Assembly: GCA_958295775.1 (NCBI GenBank)
Contig: CATQHC010000008.1
Coordinates: forward strand, 62,001-126,000
DNA length: 64,000 nt
Reading direction: 5' to 3'
Source: Chloroflexota bacterium
Lineage (GTDB): Bacteria > Chloroflexota > UBA11872 > VXOZ01
The position numbers and the translations under genes are program-made. The notes under the pieces were generated by a model. That model was given only the letters and a program-made list of their open reading frames with translations, did no database searches and had not been told where the DNA came from. Of this stretch, positions 8,711-17,149 are shown piece by piece. Numbering within the stretch: the first letter of the stretch is position 1; each line of letters starts with the position of its first letter.

Positions 8711-10219
8711 ATAGAACAGAGCACGGCTCTTTCCAATCTCATTCACAGACGCCAACGCGTCGCGCTGCAACGATGGCGGTTGCTCGGCATCGTGGCGCTG
8801 TGCGCCGTCCTCCTGGCGGCCTGGTTCTTGCCGCCTTTGTGGACGATCGTTACAGTTGGTGCGCTGGCCGGCATTCTCGTCATCTTCGCCTATCCGGTTG
8901 CGGGCGTCGGCGCGCTCCTGCTCACCGTGCCCTTTGGCAGAGTGCGCACAATCAGCTTGCCGGACAACGTAGAGATCACAGTCAACGAGCCGTTAGTCCT
9001 GCTCCTTCTCCTCGCTTGGCTCGCAGGCTTGATCGCCGGACGGTGGCGCATTTCTGCATTACCCTCGTTGACGATCCCCATCGTAATCGTGCTCGTTCCT
9101 ATGTGTCTCTCCGCGCTTGCGGCTGAAAGTCTGCTGCTGAGCCTCAAGGAGATTAGCAAGTGGTCTGAGTTGTTCGTAATCTACCTGGTTACCGCTACCA
9201 CGGTCCAAAACCGCCGCGTGCTCGCGGCGTTGGTTGGTGTGTTGCTGCTCGCGGCCCTGGCAGAAGTGGGTATCGGCCTCGTGCAGGTAGCGTTTCAAAT
9301 TGGTCCGCCCCACTTTCTGGCGGGGGGCGTACTGATGCGCGCGTACGGCACGTTCGGACAGCCAAACCCTTACGGAGGGTACCTCGCGCTGCTGCTGCCA
9401 ATCGCCCTCGCAATCGCTCTCTCCGCGCCGAAACCCGGTCTGCGACTGACAGCTTGGGGTGTAAGCAGCGCGCTCGCAATCGGCATTGCCGTCAGCCTCT
9501 CCCGCGGCGCCTGGCTGGGAACCCTGGCGGCGCTAAGCATGGTCTGGCTGCTTGAGAGCCACGTCAACCGCCGGCGGGCCGTTGCGCTGGCCTATCTCGG
9601 CATTACGGGACTGATAATCGCACTGATGTTGAGGATACTGCCGGACGCAGTCTTGGGACGCGTAACCGATCTCTTTGTGTACGGCTCACGCTTGGTACAA
9701 GAGCTGCGCGCCGGTCCCAATCCCGAAAATTGGGCAATCTTGGAGAGAGTCTCGCAATGGTACGCAGGTTGGCAGATGTTCGCCAACAACCCCTTCTTGG
9801 GCGTGGGCATCGGCAATTACCCAAGAGCATACGAGACCTATGCCCTACAAGGCTGGCCGAGCGGCGTCGGCCATGCCCACAACTACTATCTCAATCTGGC
9901 CGCAGAGGGCGGCCTGCTGACTTTCACCGCCTTCATGCTCTTCCTGATTCTCGTCTGGCGCTTGGCCGTCCGTGCCTGGCGGCACGCGCCCAATGCGTGG
10001 GCTCGCATCCTCGGCCTGGGCCTGATGGGCAGTCTGGCGGCATTCTCCGCGCACAGCCTCGTCGATAGTCTCTTCGTGCACAGCATCGGCATCCTATTGG
10101 GTATCCTCCTGGGGCTGCTTTCCGCAATGGAACAGCCGGAGCTGTGGAAGGACCAGACGCCGGCTACAACCGGGGAGGGGGCGGAGTGGCGCAGCGGCGC
10201 CGTTACGAACGCTCGCTGA
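8708..10219 (+). CDS. O-antigen ligase/Wzy-like membrane protein
   Basis: A 503-residue polytopic protein with about 11-12 membrane helices. The Wzy_C (O-antigen ligase, PF04932) signature is seen as FGQPNPYGGYLAL, followed by SLSRGAWLG and the large loop ending VGIGNYP and GHAHNYYLNLAAEGG, whose histidines are typical. Members ligate or polymerise surface polysaccharide at the outer face of the inner membrane using undecaprenyl-linked substrates. I start at ATG 8708; a GTG at 8699 is the alternative. It is far from the glycosyltransferase cluster at 41-47 kb, which lacks such a gene, so it may serve that cluster in trans. This link is inference. Confidence 0.87.
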   Translation: MIEQSTALSNLIHRRQRVALQRWRLLGIVALCAVLLAAWFLPPLWTIVTVGALAGILVIFAYPVAGVGALLLTVPFGRVRTISLPDNVEITVNEPLVLLLLLAWLAGLIAGRWRISALPSLTIPIVIVLVPMCLSALAAESLLLSLKEISKWSELFVIYLVTATTVQNRRVLAALVGVLLLAALAEVGIGLVQVAFQIGPPHFLAGGVLMRAYGTFGQPNPYGGYLALLLPIALAIALSAPKPGLRLTAWGVSSALAIGIAVSLSRGAWLGTLAALSMVWLLESHVNRRRAVALAYLGITGLIIALMLRILPDAVLGRVTDLFVYGSRLVQELRAGPNPENWAILERVSQWYAGWQMFANNPFLGVGIGNYPRAYETYALQGWPSGVGHAHNYYLNLAAEGGLLTFTAFMLFLILVWRLAVRAWRHAPNAWARILGLGLMGSLAAFSAHSLVDSLFVHSIGILLGILLGLLSAMEQPELWKDQTPATTGEGAEWRSGAVTNAR

Positions 10220-10377
10220 AGAGAAGGCGGCCAGGCCTGAGCGCAATTCGCCCAGCGAGAGCCTCCTGCAATAGGCTTATCTAAGTTTCGCTCGCCGCTG
10301 CCTGCAATGGTTGCGTATCACCGAGGCGACCGGTGCACATCGCATCCGGCTGCAGCGGGCCTTTGGCCGAACGCGGG

Positions 10378-11556
10378 CTAGCTCCGTAGACGAGCCAGGG
10401 CCGCCCGGGCCTGCTCGAGCATCTGTTCCGAAGCAGGTATGGAGAGAACGCGGGTAAAGTCCTCTATCGCTTTATCTTTTTCGCCCAGCTTTTCGTAGAT
10501 CTCCCCGCGCTGCAGGAATGCCTGCGCCAAGCCGGGATCTATCTCCACGGCACTGTCGAGGTCTCGCAAAGCCTGCGTGTTGTTGTCCTGCGCCGCGAGG
10601 ATCGCCGCACGGGTCACGAGGAAGCGCGGGTCGCCCTGCCCCAAGTCAATGGCGCGATTCGCATCATCGAGCGCGCGGGCAAGCTGGCCCATCGCCTGAT
10701 ATACCTCGGCACGCGCTGCATACGGTTCGGGACTCTGCGGCGTTATATTGATTGCTTGCTGCAAGTCTGTGAGCGCGTCCTCATAGCGCTCCATTTCCTG
10801 TAAGATACCCGCGCGGGCAACATAAGGTTGCGGCTGGTCCGGCGCCAACTCAACCGCTTTGCTCAAGTCAGCGAACGCCGACTCCAAATCGCCCTGCACC
10901 TGCTGCACCAGACCGCGCACGTAATAGGCCTCGGCGTACTCGGCATTTATCTCAACCGCCTTCGATAGGTCGTCTATGGCGCCTTGATAGTCGTTTTGCG
11001 TCAAATAGAGGCTGGCGCGGCGGAAGTAGAGCTCAGCTTCATTGGGGCGCAGTTGAATTGCCGTGCCGAGGTCTGCCAACGCCTCGTCTAAGCGATTCTG
11101 CGCGTAGTAAATCGAGGCCCGCGCAAGATACGCTTCCACAAAGTTAGGATCAAGTTCGATGAGGCGCGTGAGGTCTTCCAGCGCGCCCTGCAAGTTTCCT
11201 ATGTTGAGGTATATGCCCGCGCGGAAGAAGATATGGCTGGCATCAGTGGGATCGCGCTCAATTGAGCGGTCCATGTCGCGCAGCGCGTTCTCGATGTCAC
11301 CACTCTGCGCGTGTACCAGGGCACGTTGGTGGTAGGGATGCGATTCATTGGGATACTTGTCAACGGCCTCGTTATAGATATCCAACGCCGAATCCAAGTC
11401 GCCCTTCTGCAAGGCTTCCTGTCCGTTGGCGAGCAACTCTTCAAGGCCGGCTTCGTCACCTGACGAAAAGAATGGAATGCTCGGCGTGCACGCGCTGAGA
11501 GCCAGCGTCAAAAGGACGCCAGCCAGAACTAACTGCCACCACCTCCATACACGCAT
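10378..11556 (-). CDS. TPR-repeat lipoprotein
   Basis: A 392-residue secreted lipoprotein. The N-terminus MRVWRWW, a hydrophobic stretch and the lipobox LSAC (Cys near residue 23) form a type II signal. The rest is about ten consecutive 34-residue tetratricopeptide repeats, from about residue 35 to the end, with the usual W/L-G-Y-A-F-A-P pattern (for example NPNFVEAYLARASIYY-like units). TPR solenoids act as scaffolds, here on the outer face of the cytoplasmic membrane. I prefer the ATG at 11556 because it begins a clean signal peptide; an in-frame GTG lies at 11580. The partner is unknown. Confidence 0.88.
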   Translation of the reverse strand: MRVWRWWQLVLAGVLLTLALSACTPSIPFFSSGDEAGLEELLANGQEALQKGDLDSALDIYNEAVDKYPNESHPYHQRALVHAQSGDIENALRDMDRSIERDPTDASHIFFRAGIYLNIGNLQGALEDLTRLIELDPNFVEAYLARASIYYAQNRLDEALADLGTAIQLRPNEAELYFRRASLYLTQNDYQGAIDDLSKAVEINAEYAEAYYVRGLVQQVQGDLESAFADLSKAVELAPDQPQPYVARAGILQEMERYEDALTDLQQAINITPQSPEPYAARAEVYQAMGQLARALDDANRAIDLGQGDPRFLVTRAAILAAQDNNTQALRDLDSAVEIDPGLAQAFLQRGEIYEKLGEKDKAIEDFTRVLSIPASEQMLEQARAALARLRS

Positions 11557-11858
11557 TTCGCTTTCACGCTCGCTTTCCACTTCCGGGTTGCATTAATTTC
11601 ATTCTACCACCCGTGTCGCCCAGGCGTGTTCAGAGCGGCTGCGTCATCGCAGGCGCGTCTGGCGTGCAGACGACGAAATTGAGCAAGCGAGACTACCCGT
11701 AACTTGCAGGGTGCGCCGACTCTCCGGCATTGTAACCGCCTTATGTCATGCCGCACCCCACAGACTTTGCGACAGCGATACGCACCTACTGTGCCCTGCT
11801 CGACGGGCTACAACTCTGGAGCAGTAGGTGCGCTTGCCAAAACTGCGCTGCTTCTCGG

Positions 11859-12800
11859 CTACCCGATCACTGGATTGCGCAGGGTTCCCAGCCGCTCGAT
11901 GGTCGCCTCGATCTGGTCGCCGTCCTTGAGGGATGCCCCGGCTGCCGCGCCGACTCCGGCCGGTGTGCCGGTCGAGATCACGTCGCCGGGCTCCAGCGTA
12001 ATGATGCGCGTAAGGTACTCGATGAGCTCGAAGCAATTGAAGATCATCTGGCCGGTGTTGCCCCGCTGCCGCTCGATGCCGTTGACGCTGAGCGACATGG
12101 CGAGGTTGTGGGGATCGGGAATCTCATCCGCCGTCGCGATGAACGGTCCCATGGGGCCGTGGGTGTCGAACCACTTGCCGTTCAGCCAGTCGAAGAAGTC
12201 GTCCATCTCGCGCTCCTCGCGCTCCCACGGCAGGTTCATGTCCCGCGACGAGATATCGTTGAAGATCGTATAACCGGCGATGTGTTTAGGCGCATCGGCA
12301 GCGGAAATGTCGCGGCCGGCTTTGCCGATGACGGCAGCCAGCTCAAGTTCCCAGTCCACATTGGCTGACATCTCCCACAGCCGCACCGGCTGGTCCTGGC
12401 CCACGAGCACGGAATTGGGTTTCCAAAAGTAGCGGGGGGTCTGTTGCGACTTCTCCGGCGGCACATCGCCGCCCTCGCGAATGTGGTCGGCAAAATTCCC
12501 GGCCAGGCAAATAATCTTGCTCGGCTGCGTAATGGGGGGCAGCAGGGTCACGTCGGCTGCACCGTGAGCAAACGGCGCTTCACCGCCCTGCTCTTGCGCG
12601 AATGCCAACACGCGCCGCGCTTGGCCCAGACCAACATCGCCCAATTCAAGCAGTTCCTTGACGTCACTTGGCAGTTTCGCGCCGACCGCACCGGCCTGTG
12701 CCGTGAATGCGTCAGCAGCGTCCTGCAAATCGTAAACGTGGCCTCCGTCCAGCAATCCCGCCCGCGGGCCGCTATCCTGCGCATACGTGACAAGCTTCAT
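11859..12800 (-). CDS. Fumarylacetoacetate hydrolase family protein
   Basis: A 313-residue FAH-superfamily enzyme. An N-terminal domain (about 1-85) is followed by the catalytic domain with KIICLAGNFADHI, the Glu-x-Glu metal site in VDWELELAAVIGK, IFNDISSRD, and GDVISTGTPAGVG near the end. These enzymes cleave or hydrate acylpyruvates and 2-oxo acids with a divalent metal; fumarylpyruvate hydrolase and 2-keto-3-deoxy sugar acid hydratases are relatives. It stands alone, so the substrate cannot be inferred. The ATG at 12800 opens the normal N-terminus MKLVTYAQ. Confidence 0.92.
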   Translation of the reverse strand: MKLVTYAQDSGPRAGLLDGGHVYDLQDAADAFTAQAGAVGAKLPSDVKELLELGDVGLGQARRVLAFAQEQGGEAPFAHGAADVTLLPPITQPSKIICLAGNFADHIREGGDVPPEKSQQTPRYFWKPNSVLVGQDQPVRLWEMSANVDWELELAAVIGKAGRDISAADAPKHIAGYTIFNDISSRDMNLPWEREEREMDDFFDWLNGKWFDTHGPMGPFIATADEIPDPHNLAMSLSVNGIERQRGNTGQMIFNCFELIEYLTRIITLEPGDVISTGTPAGVGAAAGASLKDGDQIEATIERLGTLRNPVIG

Positions 12801-12968
12801 GTGTGTTTCCTCCCACTACCGTTCGTTGTACTTAGGTTCCAATCCGCTGTCGTCTTGCCGTCGGCCGCTCTCACTAGCCGCGGCGCCAGCCCAATCTATA
12901 CCATACAGCGACAGCTTGCGTCGCGCACATCGCCGCCATTCGCGCGGCGTCCTTCGCGTGCGGTTGCT

Positions 12969-12997
12969 TTGTGCCCTGTCTAGCTGCCAAGTATACT
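12969..12997 (+). promoter_or_regulatory. Promoter upstream of dehydrogenase gene at 13.0 kb
   Basis: TTGTGC (12969-12974) and TATACT (12992-12997) with a 17-base spacer lie about 50 bases upstream of the GTG at 13046 on the same strand. Confidence 0.55.
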
Positions 12998-13045
12998 GAC
13001 AAAGAATCTTCAGACTTTATCTAGCGAGGGTGAGGTGATGAGCTA

Positions 13046-14035
13046 GTGGAACCAATTCGCTGCGCAGTTCTCGGCACAGGGCATTCGCATGCGCTCGGCA
13101 AGCTCAACGTGCTCCGAAACTTTCCAGAATGGGAACTGGTGGGCGTCTGCGAGCCGGATGCAAGCTGGCGTCAGCAGCGGCAGCAGGAAGCCAACTGGGA
13201 CGGCGTTGCGTGGCTGGAGGAAGCGGAAGTCCTCGACGACCCCACCATCCAGATGATCTGCGTCGAAAGCGAGGTGCCCCAACTGCTGCCATTGGGAGCA
13301 AAAGCCATCGACGCCGGTAAGCATATCCATCTCGACAAGCCGGCGGGCACGGACCTCGGCGAGTGGAAGGCAATCCTCGACAAGGCCGCGCAGCAGGAAC
13401 TCATCATCCAAATGGGCTACATGTTCCGCTACAATCCCGGCTTCGACCTGGTGCGGCAGGCAGTGCGGGAGGGCTGGCTGGGCGATGTTCATTACGTGCG
13501 CGGCGGCATCAACTCCGCGAGCGATCCCGACACCCGCAACCGGCTGTCACACTACCCGGGCGGCATCATGCTGGAACTGGGCTGTCACCTGCTCGACATG
13601 ATCACGCTGATCATGGGTCGCCCGGAAAAGGTCACGTCCTTCCTGCGCGAGGACGGGCAGTTTGACGTCACAATGTCGGACAACACTGTGGCCGTGCTGG
13701 AATACGCACAGGCGGTGGGAATTATAGAGAGTTCGCTCCTCGAGCAAGGTTCGCAGGACCGGCGGCACTTCGCCGTCTGCGGCAGTGAGGGCAGCATCGT
13801 TCTGACACCCCTGGAACCACCGGCGGGACGCCTCTTCCTCAATGAGCCGCGCGGCGGTTTTCAGGCCGGCTGGCAAGACGTGCCCTTTGAGAACATCCCT
13901 CGCTACGAGCGCGACCTGGTGGAACTCGCCGCCTGCATCCGCGGCGAAATGGCGTTTCCCTACACGAAAGAGCATGACTACATCACGCAGGAGACCGTCC
14001 TGCGGATATGTGACAGCGCAGGAGGGCCGGCGTAG
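13046..14035 (+). CDS. Gfo/Idh/MocA family oxidoreductase
   Basis: A 329-residue dehydrogenase with an N-terminal Rossmann domain (VLGTGHSHALGKL near 8-20). The catalytic lysine is retained in HLDKPAG (Lys98). The C-terminal domain carries the substrate-site segment GYMFRYNPGF and LGCHLLD, whose His corresponds to the family's substrate-binding histidine. It likely oxidises a sugar or inositol derivative with NAD(P). The GTG start at 13046 follows GAGGTGATGAG. A polysaccharide-deacetylase-like gene follows after 170 bases containing a long hairpin. Confidence 0.9.
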   Translation: MEPIRCAVLGTGHSHALGKLNVLRNFPEWELVGVCEPDASWRQQRQQEANWDGVAWLEEAEVLDDPTIQMICVESEVPQLLPLGAKAIDAGKHIHLDKPAGTDLGEWKAILDKAAQQELIIQMGYMFRYNPGFDLVRQAVREGWLGDVHYVRGGINSASDPDTRNRLSHYPGGIMLELGCHLLDMITLIMGRPEKVTSFLREDGQFDVTMSDNTVAVLEYAQAVGIIESSLLEQGSQDRRHFAVCGSEGSIVLTPLEPPAGRLFLNEPRGGFQAGWQDVPFENIPRYERDLVELAACIRGEMAFPYTKEHDYITQETVLRICDSAGGPA

Positions 14036-14110
14036 AGTATGCCCTCCCACGGGAGCCTGAATTTGACCGAGGCGCAGGTGCTTGCAGGCTCCCCTTGCGG
14101 CCGAACGATA

Positions 14111-14161
14111 GCCCCTCAACCGTTCGTGCTGAGCTTGTCGGAGTATGAACGGTTGAGGGGC
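14111..14161 (+). repeat. Long inverted repeat (REP-like hairpin)
   Basis: Arms at 14111-14125 and 14147-14161 are perfect 15-bp inverted complements. Five further pairs inside (two of them G-U) extend the stem to about 20 bp around an 11-base apex containing GAGCTTGTCGG. The apex resembles a palindromic element I know from many bacterial intergenic regions. No T-run follows, so it is not a standard terminator. Confidence 0.75.
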
Positions 14162-14205
14162 TTGCACGTAATCGACGCACCCTCTGCACACAGAAGGAGT
14201 CTGCC

Positions 14206-15249
14206 TTGAATGACGCGACTGAAATCCAGGTAGAGATCACACCCTGGAAATACGACGCCCAGTTTGTTTACTCCATGACCTACGATGAAGGCACTATCGA
14301 CGCCATTTGTAACTCGTTCCCGATTCACGAGGAACACGACATTCCCGGTCACGTCTGCACCGTGAGCGGGCACTTAGGCCAGCAGCGCCTGGAACGCGGC
14401 ACCTCGATGCGCGAGGTTTTTTATATGAACCCGGAACAGTTGCGGTTCCTCATAGGCAAGGGGTGGACGATCAGCAGCCACTCCCACACCCACGTGCCGA
14501 CGGACCAGGACGGCATCGACCTGGACCTGGAAGTGCGCCTGAGCAAGTGGGAACTGGAGAAGGCGACCGGTCAGCCGGTACGGCTGTTTGCCTACTGGGG
14601 CAACCTGCGCATCGCCGACAAGATCCTGCCTGTGGCGCAGGCAGCGGGCTACCAAGGCATGCTCAGCATCGGCTACCCGTGGAATACGTCCGACTACGAC
14701 GTATGGGACATCATGCGCGCCACCATCGGACGCGATCTGGAAGGCTGGCTCCAGGAGCCGTCGGCCTCGCTCTACCGCCACACGCGGGATGCCTTCCCGG
14801 GTGAACTGAGGAAAGAGACCACGCGCGGCCACTGGCTCGTGGACATTTCGCATATCGTGGTCGACCGCCTGCCCGCAGCTAACGGCCCCGGCCTCTGGAA
14901 CCGCTGCATGACGCCTTCAATCTTGGATGCGCGCCTGCGTGAGGTGCGGGCTCTCTGGGGCAACGAACTGTGGGCGACGGTGCCGGAAGACGTCGTGGAG
15001 TATACGCTTCTGCGCAGGGCTTCTTCGGTGGCGGTAACGGCTAATGGCTCCGACCGCGCGACGTGCACCGTATCCCTCAACGGCCTGCGCGACGACGTGA
15101 CCGCCCGTGAATTAACGTTCCGCGCCCAAACGCCCTGGCGTAATGCCACGGTCAACGGCAGGGCAGTCTCCTCACAGATGAAAGACGGCACACTGGTCTG
15201 GACCGCGGCGGTCGAGGATGGGACTGAGTTTGTGCTTACAGCGAGCTAA
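14206..15249 (+). CDS. Polysaccharide deacetylase-like protein
   Basis: A 347-residue protein with a divergent NodB-type deacetylase domain. Motif 1 appears as SMTYDEGT (23-30), with the catalytic aspartate and a Glu in the second acidic position, and motif 2 as SHSHTH (91-96), giving the metal-binding histidines. Later segments FAYWGN and GYPWNTSD fit motif 3 and the TIM-barrel core. The last 75 residues form a beta-rich C-terminal domain. Such enzymes remove N- or O-acetyl groups from glycans; no signal peptide is visible. The TTG start follows a strong AGAAGGAG site. Confidence 0.8.
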   Translation: MNDATEIQVEITPWKYDAQFVYSMTYDEGTIDAICNSFPIHEEHDIPGHVCTVSGHLGQQRLERGTSMREVFYMNPEQLRFLIGKGWTISSHSHTHVPTDQDGIDLDLEVRLSKWELEKATGQPVRLFAYWGNLRIADKILPVAQAAGYQGMLSIGYPWNTSDYDVWDIMRATIGRDLEGWLQEPSASLYRHTRDAFPGELRKETTRGHWLVDISHIVVDRLPAANGPGLWNRCMTPSILDARLREVRALWGNELWATVPEDVVEYTLLRRASSVAVTANGSDRATCTVSLNGLRDDVTARELTFRAQTPWRNATVNGRAVSSQMKDGTLVWTAAVEDGTEFVLTAS

Positions 15250-15260
15250 GCTACACAGCG

Positions 15261-15308
15261 TCTCTTAGCAATCGTCTGCCGCTGTGTCTCTTAGTAATCG
15301 TCTGCCGC
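15261..15308 (+). repeat. Tandem duplication, period 26
   Basis: Copies at 15261-15282 and 15287-15308 are 22 bp each with one mismatch (TCTCTTAG, C or T, AATCGTCTGCCGC). Confidence 0.8.
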
Positions 15309-15345
15309 AATCGCGCTCGGAAGAAGCCAGTGGCAACAATCCGCC

Positions 15346-15374
15346 CGTCATTCCCGCTTTCGCGGGAATCCATC
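15346..15374 (+). repeat. REP-like element, 29 bp
   Basis: CGTC, an 8-bp stem ATTCCCGC/GCGGGAAT with loop TTTC, then CCATC. The same 29-base element occurs at 29515-29543 with the loop reversed to GAAA. Confidence 0.8.
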
Positions 15375-15403
15375 TGTATTACGTTTTGCGAATCATGTGA
15401 AAC

Positions 15404-15434
15404 CCGGAGCGGGGGACAAGCCTCCGCGCTGCAC
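15404..15434 (+). repeat. 31-bp hairpin repeat, copy 1
   Basis: This unit contains a GC-rich inverted repeat, GCGGGGG with CCTCCGC around ACAAG. A second copy at 15621-15651 differs at two positions. Confidence 0.8.
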
Positions 15435-15620
15435 AAGCTGGCAGCATGATCCCGCCCTTTGCCCTTCGACTATACCCATGGCGAACGGCTATGCTATCGC
15501 GACACCCGCGAATTGGAGCATTTTGATCGAGCCACGCTGGACGAACCGTCTTTGCTGAGGGCTCCACGAAGCCTCTGTCGCAGCATGCAGGGTGAGAAAG
15601 GTTCCCTCTCGCACTCTGCA

Positions 15621-15651
15621 CCGGAGCGGGGGACAAGCCCCCGCGCTACAC
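15621..15651 (+). repeat. 31-bp hairpin repeat, copy 2
   Basis: Same element as at 15404-15434. Here the stem is perfect: GCGGGGG pairs with CCCCCGC around ACAAG, so the T-to-C difference restores pairing. Confidence 0.8.
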
Positions 15652-15684
15652 AGTCAACCGACAACATGGGATCCAACCTGGGGC

Positions 15685-16926
15685 TCACACTCGCTCCGCG
15701 GTTCTCTCAACACTAAACGCCCCCTGCACCTTTGCCACGGCGTCCACGATCTGCTGCATGTCCGCTTCTTTTGCGAGCAGCACACTTTGCGACAGCCAGA
15801 CCCCTTCCTCGTGGGCGATGCGGTCGGTGTTGGGCAGGGGACGGTCCAGCGGATCGTCCGTGCGGCCGAGTTTTTGCAGAATGTCCCTCACCGAATTCTT
15901 GACGGCATTCTGCTCGTGGCAGGGCCAGTCGTAGCCTGGTGAACAGGGGATGCCCTCCGCATTGAGCGCCTTGATAAACGCCGCGCGGTCATTGCCGCCG
16001 AAAGCCGCCTTGTCATAGCGCAGCATATAGAGATGGTGGGCGTGGCCGGTCACCTGCGGCGGACGATGTTGGGGCGTAATGCCGGGAATCTCCGCGAGAT
16101 GAGTATCCAGGTAGCGGGCATTGGCCTCGCGGAGTGCCATCTGCTCGGGCACACGGGTGAGTTGCGCCCGCAGCAGCGCGCCGTGGAACTCGCTGAGGCG
16201 GTAGTTCCAGCCCAAGCGCTCGTGCTGGTACCAGGCGCCCTCGCGCAGGCGTCCCACGTTCATCACCGACCAGGTCAGCTCGGCCAACTCCTGGTCGTTC
16301 GTGCAAACCGCGCCGCCTTCACCGGCGTTGAGATTCTTGCTCGACTGAAAGCTGAAGCTGCCGAGGTCACCAACGCCGCCCACGCCCTGATCGCGCCAGG
16401 AAGCGCCGTGGGCCTGCGCGGCATCTTCCAGCACGCGCAGACCGTGCTTTTTCGCTACCGCCAGAATGCCGTCCATGTCGGGCGGCTGACCGGCGATGTG
16501 CACCGGGATGATTGCTTTGGTGCGCGGCGTAATGGCAGCCTCGACCGCAGCGGGATCGAGCTCGAACGTGTCGGGGTCAATGTCGGCAAACACGGGAATA
16601 GCGCCCAGGAAGAGCGGCGCGGCTGGGGTAGCGACAAACGTGTACGACGGCACGATCACCTCATCGCCAAACTCTACATCCAGCACCCGCAGGCCGAGTT
16701 CCAACGCGCATGTGCCGTTGACAAGCGCAATGCAGTACTTCGTGCCCTGAAAGGCCGCGAATTCCTCTTCAAATTCAACCACCTGCGTGCCGGAATTGCG
16801 TCCCCACTCGCCGGAACGCAAGGCTGCCAGCAGCGCCTTTTCATCCACGCCGTCCCACACCGGCCAGGTGGGAAACGGCGCCGTCCGCACCGGCGTGCCG
16901 CCATCACGGGCCAGTTTCTCATTCAT
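15685..16926 (-). CDS. DegT/DnrJ/EryC1/StrS family aminotransferase
   Basis: A 413-residue PLP-dependent sugar aminotransferase-like protein (fold type I). The cofactor lysine is Lys198 in FSFQSSKNLNAGEGG. NGTCALELGL (70-79) and PSYTFVATPAAP (93-104) bind the cofactor phosphate and substrate, and Asp168 in LEDAAQAHG stacks at the pyridine nitrogen. Relatives make amino sugars or are non-catalytic regulators in antibiotic clusters. It is monocistronic. A second member of the family is at 32505, so two related enzymes lie in one window. The substrate is unknown. Confidence 0.92.
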   Translation of the reverse strand: MNEKLARDGGTPVRTAPFPTWPVWDGVDEKALLAALRSGEWGRNSGTQVVEFEEEFAAFQGTKYCIALVNGTCALELGLRVLDVEFGDEVIVPSYTFVATPAAPLFLGAIPVFADIDPDTFELDPAAVEAAITPRTKAIIPVHIAGQPPDMDGILAVAKKHGLRVLEDAAQAHGASWRDQGVGGVGDLGSFSFQSSKNLNAGEGGAVCTNDQELAELTWSVMNVGRLREGAWYQHERLGWNYRLSEFHGALLRAQLTRVPEQMALREANARYLDTHLAEIPGITPQHRPPQVTGHAHHLYMLRYDKAAFGGNDRAAFIKALNAEGIPCSPGYDWPCHEQNAVKNSVRDILQKLGRTDDPLDRPLPNTDRIAHEEGVWLSQSVLLAKEADMQQIVDAVAKVQGAFSVERTAERV

Positions 16927-17012
16927 GCGTTGTTCTCCCTTACGAAAATTGGTATGTCTTTAGCCATGTCTTGAATTCTCGCGCGCCCGCTAGGTGACAG
17001 CATTTTGAGACG

Positions 17013-17038
17013 TAGGGGCACGACATGTCGTGCCCCTA
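17013..17038. repeat. Perfect 26-bp palindrome
   Basis: TAGGGGCACGACA is followed directly by its exact reverse complement. It lies between two minus-strand genes with no T-run on either side, so it looks like a mobile palindromic repeat, not a terminator. Confidence 0.75.
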
Positions 17039-17149
17039 CATTGTCGCTCCAGCCGTGTTTCTGGCAACGCCGCTCACCCAATGCAGTGTGCGCGCGATAC
17101 CGATAGGAACCGGCTCTCTCCCATGCTCCTACCGTGGATTATACGCGCA

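Larger units (their letters stand above)
15250..15684. other. Repeat-rich gap between convergent genes
   Basis: No gene is supported in these 435 bases. They hold a 26-base-period tandem duplication, a REP-like 29-bp element and two copies of a 31-bp hairpin repeat, listed separately. Confidence 0.7.

Noticed and set aside
14111-14161. Terminator after the dehydrogenase gene
   Set aside because: The stem is long but no T-run follows, and its apex looks like a known type of dispersed repeat; called a repeat instead.
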